64,000 nt of DNA from Verpa conica. Taxonomy: Eukaryota > Ascomycota > Pezizomycetes > Pezizales > Morchellaceae. A model generated the notes under the pieces. It was not told where the DNA came from, made no database searches, and saw nothing but the letters and a program-made list of their open reading frames with translations. Location of the stretch: the NCBI GenBank assembly GCA_033030425.1, contig JAUFSD010000005.1, forward strand, positions 1,477,001-1,541,000, written 5' to 3'. A program made the translations under genes and the position numbers. Of the stretch, positions 49,676 through 61,928 are shown piece by piece; the first letter of the stretch is position 1, and each line of letters begins with the position of its first letter.

Positions 49676-52600
49676 TGCAACAACTGGAAATGTGGGAGGA
49701 AGGGGAGGAAAGAAAAGACAAGGATAACTTCTCGTCAAGGAATTAAAGATTAAAGGAACTGCTACTGGTAGTAACAGGACTCAGAAGACAAAGAGTCTTT
49801 AAATTCTTTTTCTTATGGGAGGATAAGTTGAACGTGATGGAAGTGTAAGGCTCTGGGAGGAGAAGACTTTATGTTAGCCAGTGACCCACTATCGATGAAT
49901 CAATCCGCGGCTGAAAAGAAACAGCCCGCTTGGAGTGTTGAAGATACGCAGCAGGAGCCGGGATAAAAAGCAAAATATAGTTCGCGCGTGAGGTGTAGGA
50001 ACGGGTTTCAGATGAGAAGCAGCATGCACTTGCAAGCCAGTCCCCAGCGTTGGAACACCCCCACTGCGATAAAAGGACGAAGAATGTGACTTTACCTCAA
50101 TAAAGATGCCTAGATTGACGCAGTTGACAAAAGCGAATGATGCACACGTCCCAAACTCAACTAACGTGATAAAAGTGCAGGAAGGTGAGTCCAGATGAGG
50201 AGGAGAGTGATTAAGAGGATATAAAGGATTGGTGAGGACAGGTGTGAGGAAGGAAGAGAGAGGTAGGATGGGACGGGACGGGAGAAACGACCTAAGGACG
50301 ACATGCATGATCTATAAGTACATGTATGGATGAATTAACCCCGGCTACTCCATCGGGAAGTGCGAAAACAACTAGAATATCGAGGTCTGTTCTGTTTCTA
50401 TTTATTTTTTTGCTTTTTTATATATATCACTCTTTGGGCTGTGCAGTTGCGCCCTCTCACCCACCCACGCGTCCCTCATCCGACAGCAGCCCTCCTTTGA
50501 CAGCCACTCTACAGAAATCCCTGCGGCACTCACAACGTCATCAATCACTCGACCGCCGAATAAAGGGCCGGCTTGGCTCTAGGGACGAGAAGCAGCGAGA
50601 TTTGCCATGCTATTTTTACTCTAGAGAAGATTTGACCTTCTCACGATTCTTTTGAACAATCTCTCAAGAGTGCTGGAAAACAATTGGGGGCTGGGGCCAA
50701 GACCCATCGGACTCACGCAGACCTTTGAGTCTTAGAAAAAAACAAGCCCACTTCGCTTATAGTGTCAAACCATGGCTGGAAGTGGCCAAGTGCAGGGCAG
50801 TAATTATACGTGTCTCTCCACATCCACATAGGCTGTCGCCATCGCAAATTATGTTGTCTACAATCAAGTTGGGCCTTTGGGTGATTACATATGTTGGTGT
50901 AGTAACGACTAATTTGAAGGAAGTCCCATGGAGGTACCTTTACACCAATTGTCCTTATTGATGTCTTGCTGTCTAGCTTGTTGACAAACTTTTTGTGAAA
51001 GTCAGTCAGTACAACCGGTGGGGATAGTAAAGAGTCTGAGAATTGCTCCGGACTTTCCCAGGTCCATGTTTGTGAGCGCCTCCCACACCTTCCCGGAATT
51101 GTGATGTGCGTAGGACCTGGTGCCCGACAGACCGACACAGCAATATCTACCATAACCCTGTCCGATACCCCTGCAATGTTGTATAGCGTTTGTTGCTTCA
51201 CGATGTGATACCTAATTCGCGTTAGAGTCCTACAGAAGTGCAACTGTTTATTCTCATAATTCCCGATGTGGGTTCTACGCCAGCAGCATTTATCAGATTA
51301 TCCTTACTCCATTGTACATTCCCAAAGGTAGATATCCGAGCCGCCTCTGCCCTAATATCAAATTAAATCTGAATCTATTGTACCCTAACTTACAACGCAA
51401 AATTAATCAAGTATCAATTGTTACAACTACTTGTTCTGACTCTTGTGCCCTCGAAACATTTTCAAACCGCCTGTCTTGTTTGTCCTACCTTGTACGACAC
51501 CCCCATGGATAAACCCGAGACGAAGCTGAGGCGCAAGCAGGTACTCGAGGATCACACACCTATCATTGGCTCCGCTGGATACGTGTTCAGAAACTCGTGG
51601 GTTCTATTAATAAAGAAATAGCCCCATACCTATCTCGGACTTTTGACGCGGCTGCCTGATGACCACTCGTATCGTATTCCTCAGTAAGCGAATTATGCTA
51701 CCATTCCTTCTGGAAAGGGTATCTTTTGAGACAATAAGATCAAAATGAGGTTAGATCAAGGAGACCTTTTACATAAATAGAATTGACCTGTCTTAGGAGT
51801 CCGAGCGTCGGGGTATCCTCCGGTAGTTTACCAATCATGGGGTATCACTCGTTGCCTCGGTATAAGTGGATCGTCGCGGAGATCGTCGGCGGGATAAAAG
51901 TTTTTTCTGGGTGGAGGAGTGATCGGGGGGGTTAACTATCTATATTGATGTTATCGCCACCTAGAATCCATATGATATTTCCCCGGAAACTCGGCTACAG
52001 TTAAGGTTCGCAGGCCGCTGCCATTGTCGAAAAATCTGACCATGGGAAAATTTATACCTATGGGGGATCGGTATAAAAATAAAAACCCAGAATAGTGACC
52101 GCCAGTGAAGCTACGGGAATCAACTACTGGAGTTGTAAAGGAACAACACACAATACAGTCATGTTCTGCGGGGTATCCTTCGCTGGGGTCCGGGATTGAG
52201 GCTATCCTCTCCAGATTATGCCAGGAGAGGCCTTGAGCCTAGTGGAGCTATTGCGTGGACTATCTCTTAGGGTAAAGACGAAAAATACCTACGCCAATCG
52301 GGTTGCTTTTGCATGAGGTGGCTAACTTTCAACAATTATAAATAGATAAACATTCGATTTTGTCACCGAGCGATGGTTGAAAAGCACAGTTGGGTGAAAT
52401 CAGTTACTTTCAGATTCTTAAGGTACCGAGGAGAAAAAAAAAGATTCTTAAGGTGGTAAGAGATTGACTAAGTCAAAGCTCCTCTTGAAGAATTGACTTG
52501 AGAAAGGGGTGAAGGGGGGAGAGGTGGCAAAGACACCATGGAGATCACTTGACAGCAGGCATCCTCTCGCATCCAGCCTGTCGGGATCATTGACATCGGG

Positions 52601-53870
52601 AGCCCACCGCCCGGCTAAACTCGCCACATAAGAAACGTGGGTAGATGGGAGGCAGCGTACTCTACTCTGTTAATCCACGAGTCTATCTATCTATCAGGCC
52701 ATCCCCGGTCTGAATCAAACTACCGGTACTTAGGATTGAGCTTCTAGAAGGGTTTTTATCTTCGGGATCCGGGAGTGAGGGGCGGCACGGATCCCGGAGT
52801 AATTACTTTCCAAGGCCGTTTTCAGTTAGGTTCGGCCGTTTTTTCTCGGGTTACTAGGATCAAGAACTGGGATGTCCTGAGATAGAAGTCTAGGACAACG
52901 ACTTCAATGTCACCTTGATGTCACCTTCAATGCTGAGGGTGTCTACTATCGCCGACGTGTTTTTTGGAATGGTGATAATAATCATTTTCAACGATTCAGA
53001 TATCGACATTATTTTTGTATCGGTTGCAAGATGACATATAATATTGTGTCTTGGTGCCCAAGCCGGGACAGTACTGAGGACTCGGAATAAATGAGAGTAG
53101 AGTGAGATTAACAACAAATGGTTCCAATTATCGATAACACAGTTTCCACCAACAGCGCTATCCTTCATGGGCGTCTAGTTACTATTCAGGGAACAGGCAG
53201 CGGGGATTTTGAATTGGTAAATTAGATATTTCATCCCTACACAGGAGTCAGATGATAACATAGGACTGGATACTTCTAGGTAATTATTATTCCTATACTC
53301 ATAGGTAGTACATAACTAAGAAACAACAATTCTCTCGCTTTCTCTATGGCATTCAAACGTTGATTTCTCTTTTGGGTAATGAGTTATGTATAAGGAAGAC
53401 TGATAACTCTAGAAGAATCTTTATACCTGGAATACCTGATTGGGTCATGTGGTTAACTAAGTCACAAGGTATCACTCGACTACTTTAAAGTTGGAGGTGA
53501 AGGTAATGAGGATTAAGGAATAAAACGAACGAATTTTATGTGAATTTCTTCAAAGACTAGGGTGGGGTTACGCTTTAGACGTAACATGGAGAGGCTTTAG
53601 GCTACTAAAACTGACATACAGGGCAAAGTATAGTACGGTGGCTTTGTGGTTAGCAGCATGGGCATGGCATTCTGTGTCACCTGCGGCTAGTTAATAAAGC
53701 ACCCAAAGAATCGCAATTCGATTTCCTGACAAGGTCTAGGGTCACTACATCCAAATCATACACATAACTTATCACTCGACCTCGATAAGCTACTAGCAAT
53801 CGTTTTGCTTATTTTGCAAAAAAAACATACACGTGGGGGAAAAGAATGTCTGTATACAACCAGGCAAATT
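49676..53870. other. gene-poor, repeat-bearing region
   Basis: About 4.2 kb between the surface-protein gene and GRS1. The first few hundred bases should be the promoter of the former. A 176-codon minus frame at 50713–51243 and a 92-codon one at 52890–53168 have no recognisable domain; a frame of this length is expected about once by chance in such a window. Confidence 0.5.
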
Positions 53871-56362
53871 TTAATCTTCCAGCTCTTGCCCCTTACTCTC
53901 CCCAAACTTCTCTAGTGCCTGTTCCCAAGTCCCACTCCCGTCTAAAATTCCTTTCACAACCTCTATAATCTCCTCCTGGGTCCCTCTTATTTGCTTCATT
54001 CCATCCCTCTCCCTAAGTGTGACTGTTCCATCCTTAACAGTCTGGAAATCTACCGTGATACCGAACGGAGTTCCAAGCTCATCGTTACGCGAGTACCTCT
54101 TTCCAATCGTCGCACTCGAGTCGTCAACACGGTTAGAGATACCAGCACGGCGGATCTTGTGAGAAAGAGTTGTAACAATGGGTGTAAATTCCTTATTGGA
54201 TGAGAGCGGTACGATGAGGATCTTAGTAGGTGCGATACGTGGAGGGAATGAGAGGACACCGCGAGACTCCGAGTCAGGGCGAATCCAGTAGACATGTTCC
54301 ATAAGGGAGTATAGGATACGACCGATACCGAAAGAAGGCTCGATGACATTGGGAGTGTATTCCCTCACTTTTAAGCACACTACCTTAGTCACACGTTTTC
54401 ACCTTAGAACAGGGGAATTGAGCCTTTACCATTCTGGGTATGTTGCCTCTTCTCAATAACAACTTTGTCCAACTCTACCTCACCAAGCCCGCTAACTTCA
54501 ATAGTAACTTTGCCTCCATCCTTCAGTATTCCTGCCATTTTCTCCCTCCTCTCCTGGGATATATTCTCAATTGCATCACCAACCTTCTTAGCATCTTTCT
54601 TGAATTGGGGTCCAAGCCATTTCTTATCAACTTCGATATCCCACTGTTCCCACACTTTTGGAACTTCTAAGTTCTCACGCACAATCAATGGCTGTCCAGT
54701 TTTCTGTGAGTGCACAGTCAAATCATAAGCGCTACGGTCCGCGCACCCAACACACTCGATCCACCCATAACTCGTCAAGAGCTCAGCATCCCAGCAGTCC
54801 GCTGCGTAATGCGCCATCTCATTCGGCATGTGCTGTCTGAACCTGACCTTATCCTGGTCGACACCAAGTTCATGTAGGAACAAGTGGATACGGGCTAAGA
54901 AGTAACCAAGGGTCTCGTTATCGACCATTCCTTCCTTAACAGCTTCGCCGATAGTTTTCTCGACAGTAGTAGTCTTGCCCTGCTCTTGGATATCGCGTGG
55001 GAGGAACTTCAATCTGACTGTGTCGGCAACTTCAACGAAGCGGGGGTGTTTCTTCTCATCGGGGTCGACGTAATGTTCGATTTCTGCCATGAGGAATTCA
55101 CGAACACGAAGGAGACCAGAACGAGGGGAGATCTCGTTACGGAAGGACTTGCCGATGGAAGCAGATGCAAAGGGCATGCGGAGGTTATTAAATTCAAGGA
55201 GCTTGCTGAAGGTGAGGAATTGGCCTTGAGCAGTCTCGGGGCGAAGGTAACTGTACCATGTTAGTATTTCTTGTGGGATAGCAAATCTAATAGAATTGAA
55301 AGACTCACCCAGGCAAGTTGCTGCTGGGACCAATTGAGGTCTGGAACATCAGGTTAAAAGCAACTGGGGGCTCTAGAGCTCCGCCAGTAACAGGGTTGGT
55401 GATTTTATGTTCGACAATGAGGGCACCGAGTTCATTACCATTGTAGTTGTCGATCTGTGGTACCGTTAGTTCAACCACCTTGAGGGATTGGCCCAAATGA
55501 GGGATAGTTTTTTGTCAATGGCGGGATTTCGAGTAATGTCAAGTTTTGGCATAGAATTTCCACAGGGTACAAGAAATTGGAAAAGAAGATTGCAGTATAA
55601 GATAGGAGTTGGGTAATAGAAGTACTGTGGTTGAACCTAGGAAAGCATACGAACCTTGGCAAGTATCTCTTCATATTGATTCTTGACCGACTCATCCAGC
55701 TTCACGGCCGTAATCTCCTTTACCTTCTTCTTCCTCTTCTTTTTATCTGCATCTTCCTCCCCCTCTTCAATTTTCTCGCCTCTTGCCTCCTTATCACCCT
55801 TCAGTCTCGCCTCAAGCACCTCCTCAACTAAATGATCTGCCCTAAAAATTTCCCCACTTTTCGGGTCCTTGCACATCCAATCTGCGAATTTATCCACATG
55901 CCCCGAGGTTTTCAACACTTCGTGAGGAGTCAACATTGTACAATCAACCTCTAACATATCCTCCTCAAGGACAAAATGTTTCCTCCATGTATCCACAATA
56001 CTCTGCTGTAGCGCACAACCTGGTGGGCCATAATCATATAGTCCAGAAACACCACCGTAGATTTCAAACGACGGGGTGTAAAAGAGGCGACGACGCAGAA
56101 GTGTATCTAGAGTCCCGCGATCGAGCGGTGCACCTGTTTTAGTTGTAGCCATGATTTTTGGAGTTCTGAGGGCTTTCAAGAACGCCTTTTTTGATTTGTA
56201 TAATTTTGCAACGGGGTTCTCCGCTCGTGGGGTAGAGCTGAATTTACGTGCTGATTGGAAGAAGAGCGGGCAGTTAACTGAGAGCGATGATGATGATGGG
56301 CGCAGGAGAAGTGTAGAGGTGCAGATGGAGCGCTGCAGGTTGAAAAAGCGGGGGAGGGGCAT
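53871..56362 (-). CDS. GRS1: glycyl-tRNA synthetase, likely dual cytosolic/mitochondrial
   Basis: Class II synthetase charging tRNA-Gly. Four exons: 56362–55655, 55454–55309, 55250–54430, 54367–53871; 723 residues from this ATG. Residues 1–50 look like a mitochondrial presequence ([20 protein letters not shown], then ARKFSSTPR, a typical R-x-F/S cleavage motif). A second in-frame ATG at 56152 ([20 protein letters not shown]) sits just before the enzyme body and would give a 653-residue cytosolic form. The core shows [37 protein letters not shown], a Lys/Glu-rich insert ([11 protein letters not shown]), [14 protein letters not shown], motif 2 ([17 protein letters not shown]), [13 protein letters not shown], motif 3 ([11 protein letters not shown]) and the anticodon-binding part ([20 protein letters not shown]). 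An upstream in-frame ATG at 56467 would add 35 uncharacteristic residues. Confidence 0.96.
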
Positions 56363-56467
56363 CTGGCTGCCTGGCAACGTTGTTGACTCAGAAGAAGAGC
56401 CCCAAGGGAGAGAAGAGCCTAAAGGTTTGGGAATCGTGCAGTGTGACCTTTGTTCCACAGCCCCCAC

Positions 56468-58685
56468 ACACCAGACGTCCTATGTAGATTCCCGCAATGT
56501 ACAATCGCTCTACGTACAGGAGTATGTATATACTCTACGCTCTATAAGTATATTTGCTCTATAGTAATATACTAAACTTTCTCGGCTATAGAGTAAGCAT
56601 CCCCATATAAGTGTAACTGTATTATAAGTATATGAACTGATAATTATATTTCTCACTACACATAGAAATCTTCTGAAGGTAAAATCATACCTCGCTATGT
56701 TTATGTCGAAGTTGAACATGGGTGATCTCACACCCACTCCCTTTCTGGAGCCTCCCCCTGGATGACCCTTTCCCGGCAATATCGGAGCTCAAAGCCTCAC
56801 TTAAGGTTTCCGTGATATTAGCCATCGGAATTTTATTGATTTCTGCTGGTTCAGGGTTACTACCGCGAACTATTACCATAGTATCTGGGGCGATCACTCT
56901 ATTCTTGTTGTTTTCTGTTGGTCTAGGGTTGTTACGATTGGAACTCTTTCCCGTTGGTCTAGGGTTACTACCACTACCGTGGATGATTGCCCCAGCACTT
57001 TGTATAAACGTTCTATTGTTTTTTTTCTGCTGGTCTTGGGGCTCTCTCACGGATGATTGTATTCGGAATGGTAAAAACCTTTCTGTTGCTTTCTGTTGGC
57101 CTAGGGTTATTAATATGGACATTAACTTCTATGCTATGGTCTAGGTCACTGAACCGCCGCGGCTACGAACTTGGCTAGTATCTCGCTTTTGGTAGAGCCT
57201 GATATTCTCATAAGTGAATACATGTATTCTTACAAGTAGCGGCATCGGTCTTCTTGGGACCGATAATACATACTATAGTGTGATTGTTCTTGGGGGAGGA
57301 TTCTTATGGGAAACTGTACTGTGATCGGGATTTATTTCTTTTCTAGCCCTTCTTTCCTTAGTGCAGTTCTTTCCTAGGCATAGTTATTTCTATTCTTGCT
57401 TGGACATCCATTTTTAGATTTTCTTGGCGTAGCTCCCCTAGGAGTTTCTTTGTTTCTATATTCTGTATTTGTTCTATCTAATCGACGTATTTTAGGTATG
57501 GTTTATGTCTGTGTTCTTTGTTTAGATCACATCACGTAGGTGAAGGTAATTTTTGCTTAACGTTTTACGCGAAATAAAATTGTATTAAATTTATCCTCTA
57601 ATAAGTGGGGGTGAAGAACCTCTAAAGCCTTTTATTGTACTATGTCTTGATACTAAAGTTTTAGACATCTATACGCAATACGCACCGTATTATTTCTCGA
57701 AATTCGGCCCGCTGTGACCGAGTATAGGTCGTAACTAAAAAAAAACAAAAAAACATAGTAAGCCTCATCTTTTTGCCCTAGTGTCTTTAATTCTCGTGGT
57801 TCTAGCTGTTCCAGTGTATAGATTAAATTTTTGGAGATGGATAGTACCTTTCCTGTTGAGTTTGTTGTATTGCTTAATTATTCACTGACTATCAGGACAC
57901 CTGGTCACATCACAAGTAATCACTCGAACCGATATATTCACCTCCACCCCCCCTTGCCCATATCCCCTACAAGAACTATGAAAATTGAAGTAGAAACAAA
58001 CCAAATGAGAAATAAAAGACCATCAATTCTCCCATAGAGTTCTTAATCTGTACTTTGTAGAAATAATCATCAGACATTATAAAAAAAAGAATACATAAAA
58101 TGACACCACCCGCTTTTCCCCATTGTAAAGCGACCATCCAAAAAAACAAGAAAACACCACACCCACGGGTCATCAAAGGAAAAAGAAAAGAAAAATTCCA
58201 AAGCAAGAAAAACATGAAGCCCCAGGGGAGCTCCGACTCCTACTCCTAGAACGCGGCACACCTCCCAAAAATAACATCTGAGCCTTGAAATAAAAAAGAA
58301 AGAAAAAAGAACAAGAAAGAATGTTCCTTTTATTTTTTCGTCCCGTTTCATTGGCCCGTTCATGAATTATCTTCATCCTGACATGACAATTCGTGCTGCT
58401 CATGTCTGAACAAAAAAAGAAAAAAGTAGGAAACAAAGTAGAGAAAAAAAAAATCCAGGAAATGAAAAGAATGAAAAAAAATAGGTCATAATGCACTTGC
58501 TCCAAAAAGACCAACAAACTCGCCAACTAACCGGTTGAATATCCTACAGGATATAACAAAAAGAAAAGGAGACAAAAGTCAAGAAAAAACTGCATCCGGA
58601 TAGAACACCCATTCATTACACAAAAAACCAAGCAATAAAATAAGGCCAGAAAATAAAGAACGCCCTAAAAACATCCCTCAAGTCC
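56468..58685. other. intergenic, no gene supported
   Basis: About 2.2 kb; includes the GRS1 promoter at its left end and, at 58060–58680, A-rich sequence that is probably the 3' UTR and flank of the RhoGAP gene. A degenerate repeat block (56843–57111) gives overlapping frames of 140 and 145 codons on the two strands; neither looks coding. Confidence 0.5.
56843..57111. repeat. five degenerate copies of a ctgttggtctagggtta motif
   Basis: Copies start at 56843, 56915, 56952, 57028 and 57092 (steps 72, 37, 76, 64). Each reads approximately ctgYtggtctagggttactacc, after a T-rich lead. On minus this produces repeated NPRPT peptides in an otherwise featureless frame, so I treat it as noncoding. Confidence 0.6.
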
Positions 58686-61600
58686 CTATAGAGCTGTCCC
58701 TGGTGGTGACATAGGCCCAGGAGACATAGGATTGCTGCGTATTCCTTGAGGTATACGTCCACCTGGCCCCAGCATAATACCCTCTAGTGAAAGTGGTTCA
58801 CCTGGACGTATCGCTTGGGGTCGCCGCCTTGACTGGATTTGGCTTTCAGGTTCAATTGACTCCCCAGGTACAGGTGCATATAATGGTAGTTCAGGGCCAT
58901 CTCTCTGGTGAGTCAAAACCTCTCTGTGATGCGCTGATATCTCCCTATGATGCGTTGGAATTTTCCTTTGATGCACCGAGGCTTCTCTTTGATCAGCTAG
59001 AACCTCTCTTTGGACCTGACTGTCGGTTTGATTTACGGGAATCTCTCTTTGATGCATTTGGATGTCCTTTTGACCTGCCGGAGCCTCTCTTTGAGATACC
59101 TGACTGTCCTTTTGATTCGCCGGAACTTCTTTTTGGTGCATTTGGCCATCTCTTTGATTCGCTGAGGCCTCTCTCGGGCGTATCTGACTCCCCCGCTGGT
59201 GTACTGGAATTTCCCTCTGGAGAATCTGACCCTCATTGTGGTGAGCTTGAATCTCTCTCTGGATATGCCCCTCCCTGTTCTGTGGATATCCCTCCCTCGT
59301 GTGTATGCGTTCTCTTTCTTCGGACGTACGAGGTGTATGAACTGGGGCGGATGGACGCATTGGTGCAGGGTTGTGCGCTGGGACAGGTGGGGGAATATGC
59401 GAGTGCATAGGAGCGGGGGCATGCATCGGGGTATTTCGTTGCTTTGTTTGTCGGTCCCACCGGAAAGGATTCCCCTCCCGGACAGACTCTGGAGGATGAT
59501 CTTGGGTTGATGATGTGGGAAGCGACACACTCGAGGGTGTCGGTGGTTGTACTCGTGGAGAACCTGGCAGTGGCATAGGCATTTTAGGCAGATTATCAGC
59601 TGAGATATGCATCTCGTCCCTGCCTCGTGACCGTTCATGTTCCTTTTGTTCTCGCTCCCTTTCGTACTGCTGGTTTTGTTTCCGCTCATTGACCTTCTTA
59701 GATAACCATCCAAAAGCGCTTCTCTTTTCTTCACTATCACTCATGCCGGATGCCTCACCGCTGACGCTTCGTGTCCGATGTGGGGGGCTTCGCGATGTTC
59801 TCCTGATCCTCTCAGCTAGACTTCCGGTAGAGTTATGGCCATTGACGAAAGTTGGGCTGGTAGGTGGGTTATCAAATTTTTGCCCGGACAATCGCCATCT
59901 TGAACGCTTCTTCTTTTCAGGAGAGCTAGAAGGATTTGTAGTATCTGAATACTCATGAGAACTACTCTGGCTAGTGACGCTGGAAGTCGTCGATGGAGTT
60001 GGTGACATGGCTGGCATCAAAGTTGCTGATGAGGCTGCTGAATGAGGGGCATTCCCCTGTTGTGAAATACCAAAATAATTCAACATGGACGTCGTGGGAG
60101 CCGTGGGGGATGGTTGGGGGGCAGGCGCAAGTGTATCACCTCCTACCGATGAATGCGACGTTGGAGAGGGTCCACGTCCATTCTGAATCAATGGATTACT
60201 AGTGTTACCCTCACCTAAATTCGTTGTTGATGAATCAGCTGAATGGGTAGTGCTCCCGGGCCTCCTCTGTTTCCTTAACTTATTTCCAGTCCTCTGAGGT
60301 CGATCATGCGGCTCCGGGGATAGTCCTGCAAAGAAGTTTGCGAAATTACGCTCCTTGATTGGAGTGGTCACAGGTTGTGGCTGCACTAGTGGGATTTCTG
60401 TATCCATTCCATGGGGAGGTCCAGTTCTCGGAGGTGCAATCATAGGCTTCACCGTCTTTACACTATCATCGGATCTGGCAGACACGGGAGTAACATTTTC
60501 GTGTACTCGTCCCCCGACAGAAGGCGACCTCGCAATGGAACTCTTCTCTGCAACTAAACCGCCACGGGGCGAGCCTGGCGTGGGCGTACGATCTCCTCTA
60601 AAGGTTACCGGTGATACAGCAGGCGACCGCTTTGATGGAAGAGTATTACTCCTGCTTAGTCCCCCACTGCTAGGGATAATTGGACTACCAGTAGTAGACC
60701 TCTTGGATGTGACGGAAACGTTTCTCCGGAGGTTACCATACTTCCTAACATCATCCGCCCCAGCGCTCGAGTTTGACGGAGATCTACTAATCACAGTCTT
60801 TGCGCGCCGCGGGGATGCGGGCGATGCTGGGACCAAGGGAACATCGAGGCTATCTACCGCATCATTTTCGGGATTTCCTCGCATTCCTAGCAAAAAGTGA
60901 TCTTGGTTGGTAATAAGAAACACCAATACATCCTGGGACAGCTTGTAATCACTAGGTGACATATCGTGTTCCGGGTGATTTATTAGTCCTGGCTGAAAGA
61001 TAGCAGCCAAGTTGCTCGCGTTCATCAAGTTCTGCTCAGACTTGGAAGCAAAAACAGCCAACAAGTCCAGAATGTATAGCAGTAGCTGTCTATTCAGTGC
61101 AGGGAGCTTGCCGATGAGATCCTGGTAAGCGCGAATAGCTGCATGGGCGTCGAAATGCTCAGGCGCACACTGTAGTGGTCCGCGAAACCGAGCATAGAAA
61201 TCTAGAGGAATAATTGGCTCTGGTAATTGATTGAGATATCGTCGAAAAATGTTCGCAGCATCGTGAACTGTGTAGCCAGCCCAGTCCAAACCTTTACCAT
61301 ACTTATCTGGTGAATTGAAGATTGTTTGTAGGTCCTTTATCCGTTTTGCAGAGCCGCTTAGTCGGAAGATTCCCTCAACGTTGGTAGCTGTTCGGCAGGA
61401 CCAAATCAGAACATCGTATCGGGAAAACAGCTGAACCCCCTATCTAAGGAACTCACCTTTTTCTTTTAAAAAAACACCACACTTGGCAACCACAATCGGA
61501 ACATAGCCGTAGATAAATTGTTCGCCGTTTCCGTCCGTTAACGAAATCGCGACATTGGCGTATTTGATGCTTTTGCTTAACGGGACTCCAAATATACCCG

Positions 61601-61928
61601 ATGGATGGTCTATGGTAGAAGTGAGCTACAGGGTCTCCTAAGGTAGCGGGGGGGAGCTTCCAAATGAAAACTCTGTAGAAAACATGGGACGGGGTTGAGG
61701 GGTTCAAGGGAGAGGTCATAGCACAGTACCCTTATCCCCACCTTCTTTTGCTGCTGCTGCAGGCTTCTTCTTAAACTTTTCCCACCAAGTTGCTAGGGAC
61801 ACCTTTGCGGACGGGGGTGACGATCCATAGTTAACCGCTGCTGGATGCGATGGTTGGTCTGCCCCCGCCGTTGGAGCTGGCTGATATTTCAGTGCAGCTT
61901 GAGGGGCAGTGGGTGGTAATGATGCCAT
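58686..61928 (-). CDS. SAC7: Sac7/Bag7-like RhoGAP
   Basis: GTPase-activating protein for Rho1-type GTPases in cell-wall and actin control (family knowledge). Three exons: 61928–61730, 61609–61457, 61387–58686; 1017 residues. A short N-terminus (Ala/Pro-rich, then WWEKFKKKPAAAAK) precedes the RhoGAP domain at about 70–280: SGIFGVPLSKSIKYANVAIS, YGYVPIVVAKCGVFLKEK, the arginine-finger motif GIFRLSGSAKRIKDLQ, DWAGYTVHDAANIFRRYLNQ, LPEPIIPLDFY, NLMNASNLAAIFQPGLI. The rest (about 300–1017) is Ser/Pro-rich and disordered, with many SP/TP sites and a stretch of 14-residue repeats (about 835–950). The PIVVAKCG block is characteristic of the Sac7/Bag7 group. The orthologue name is by similarity of the GAP domain only; the long tail is variable in fungi. 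Confidence 0.93.
58890..59235 (-). repeat. 14-codon degenerate repeats inside RhoGAP tail
   Basis: The protein tail holds about eight consecutive 14-residue units of the form QREIPVNQxDSQVH (examples: QKEVPANQKDSQVS, QREAPAGQKDIQMH, QRKIPTHHREISAH). At DNA level the units are about 42 bp with many differences, so it is an old minisatellite that stayed in frame. Rich in Gln, His, Arg and Glu; likely disordered or weakly helical. Confidence 0.8.

Noticed and set aside
50713..51243. 176-codon minus-strand open frame
   Set aside because: No domain, odd Trp/His/Arg composition and no neighbouring exons. A frame of this length is expected about once by chance in 64 kb.
53637..53745. plus-strand GTGGCTTTGTGGTTAGCAGC with a later AATTCGATTTCC, tRNA-like
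   Set aside because: Head resembles an A-box but the B-box is poor and stems do not pair; could be a SINE relic but unsupported without a genome search.
56685..57144. overlapping open frames of 145 (minus) and 140 (plus) codons
   Set aside because: Both arise from the degenerate repeat block; repeated peptides mirror the DNA repeat and no start or family supports coding.
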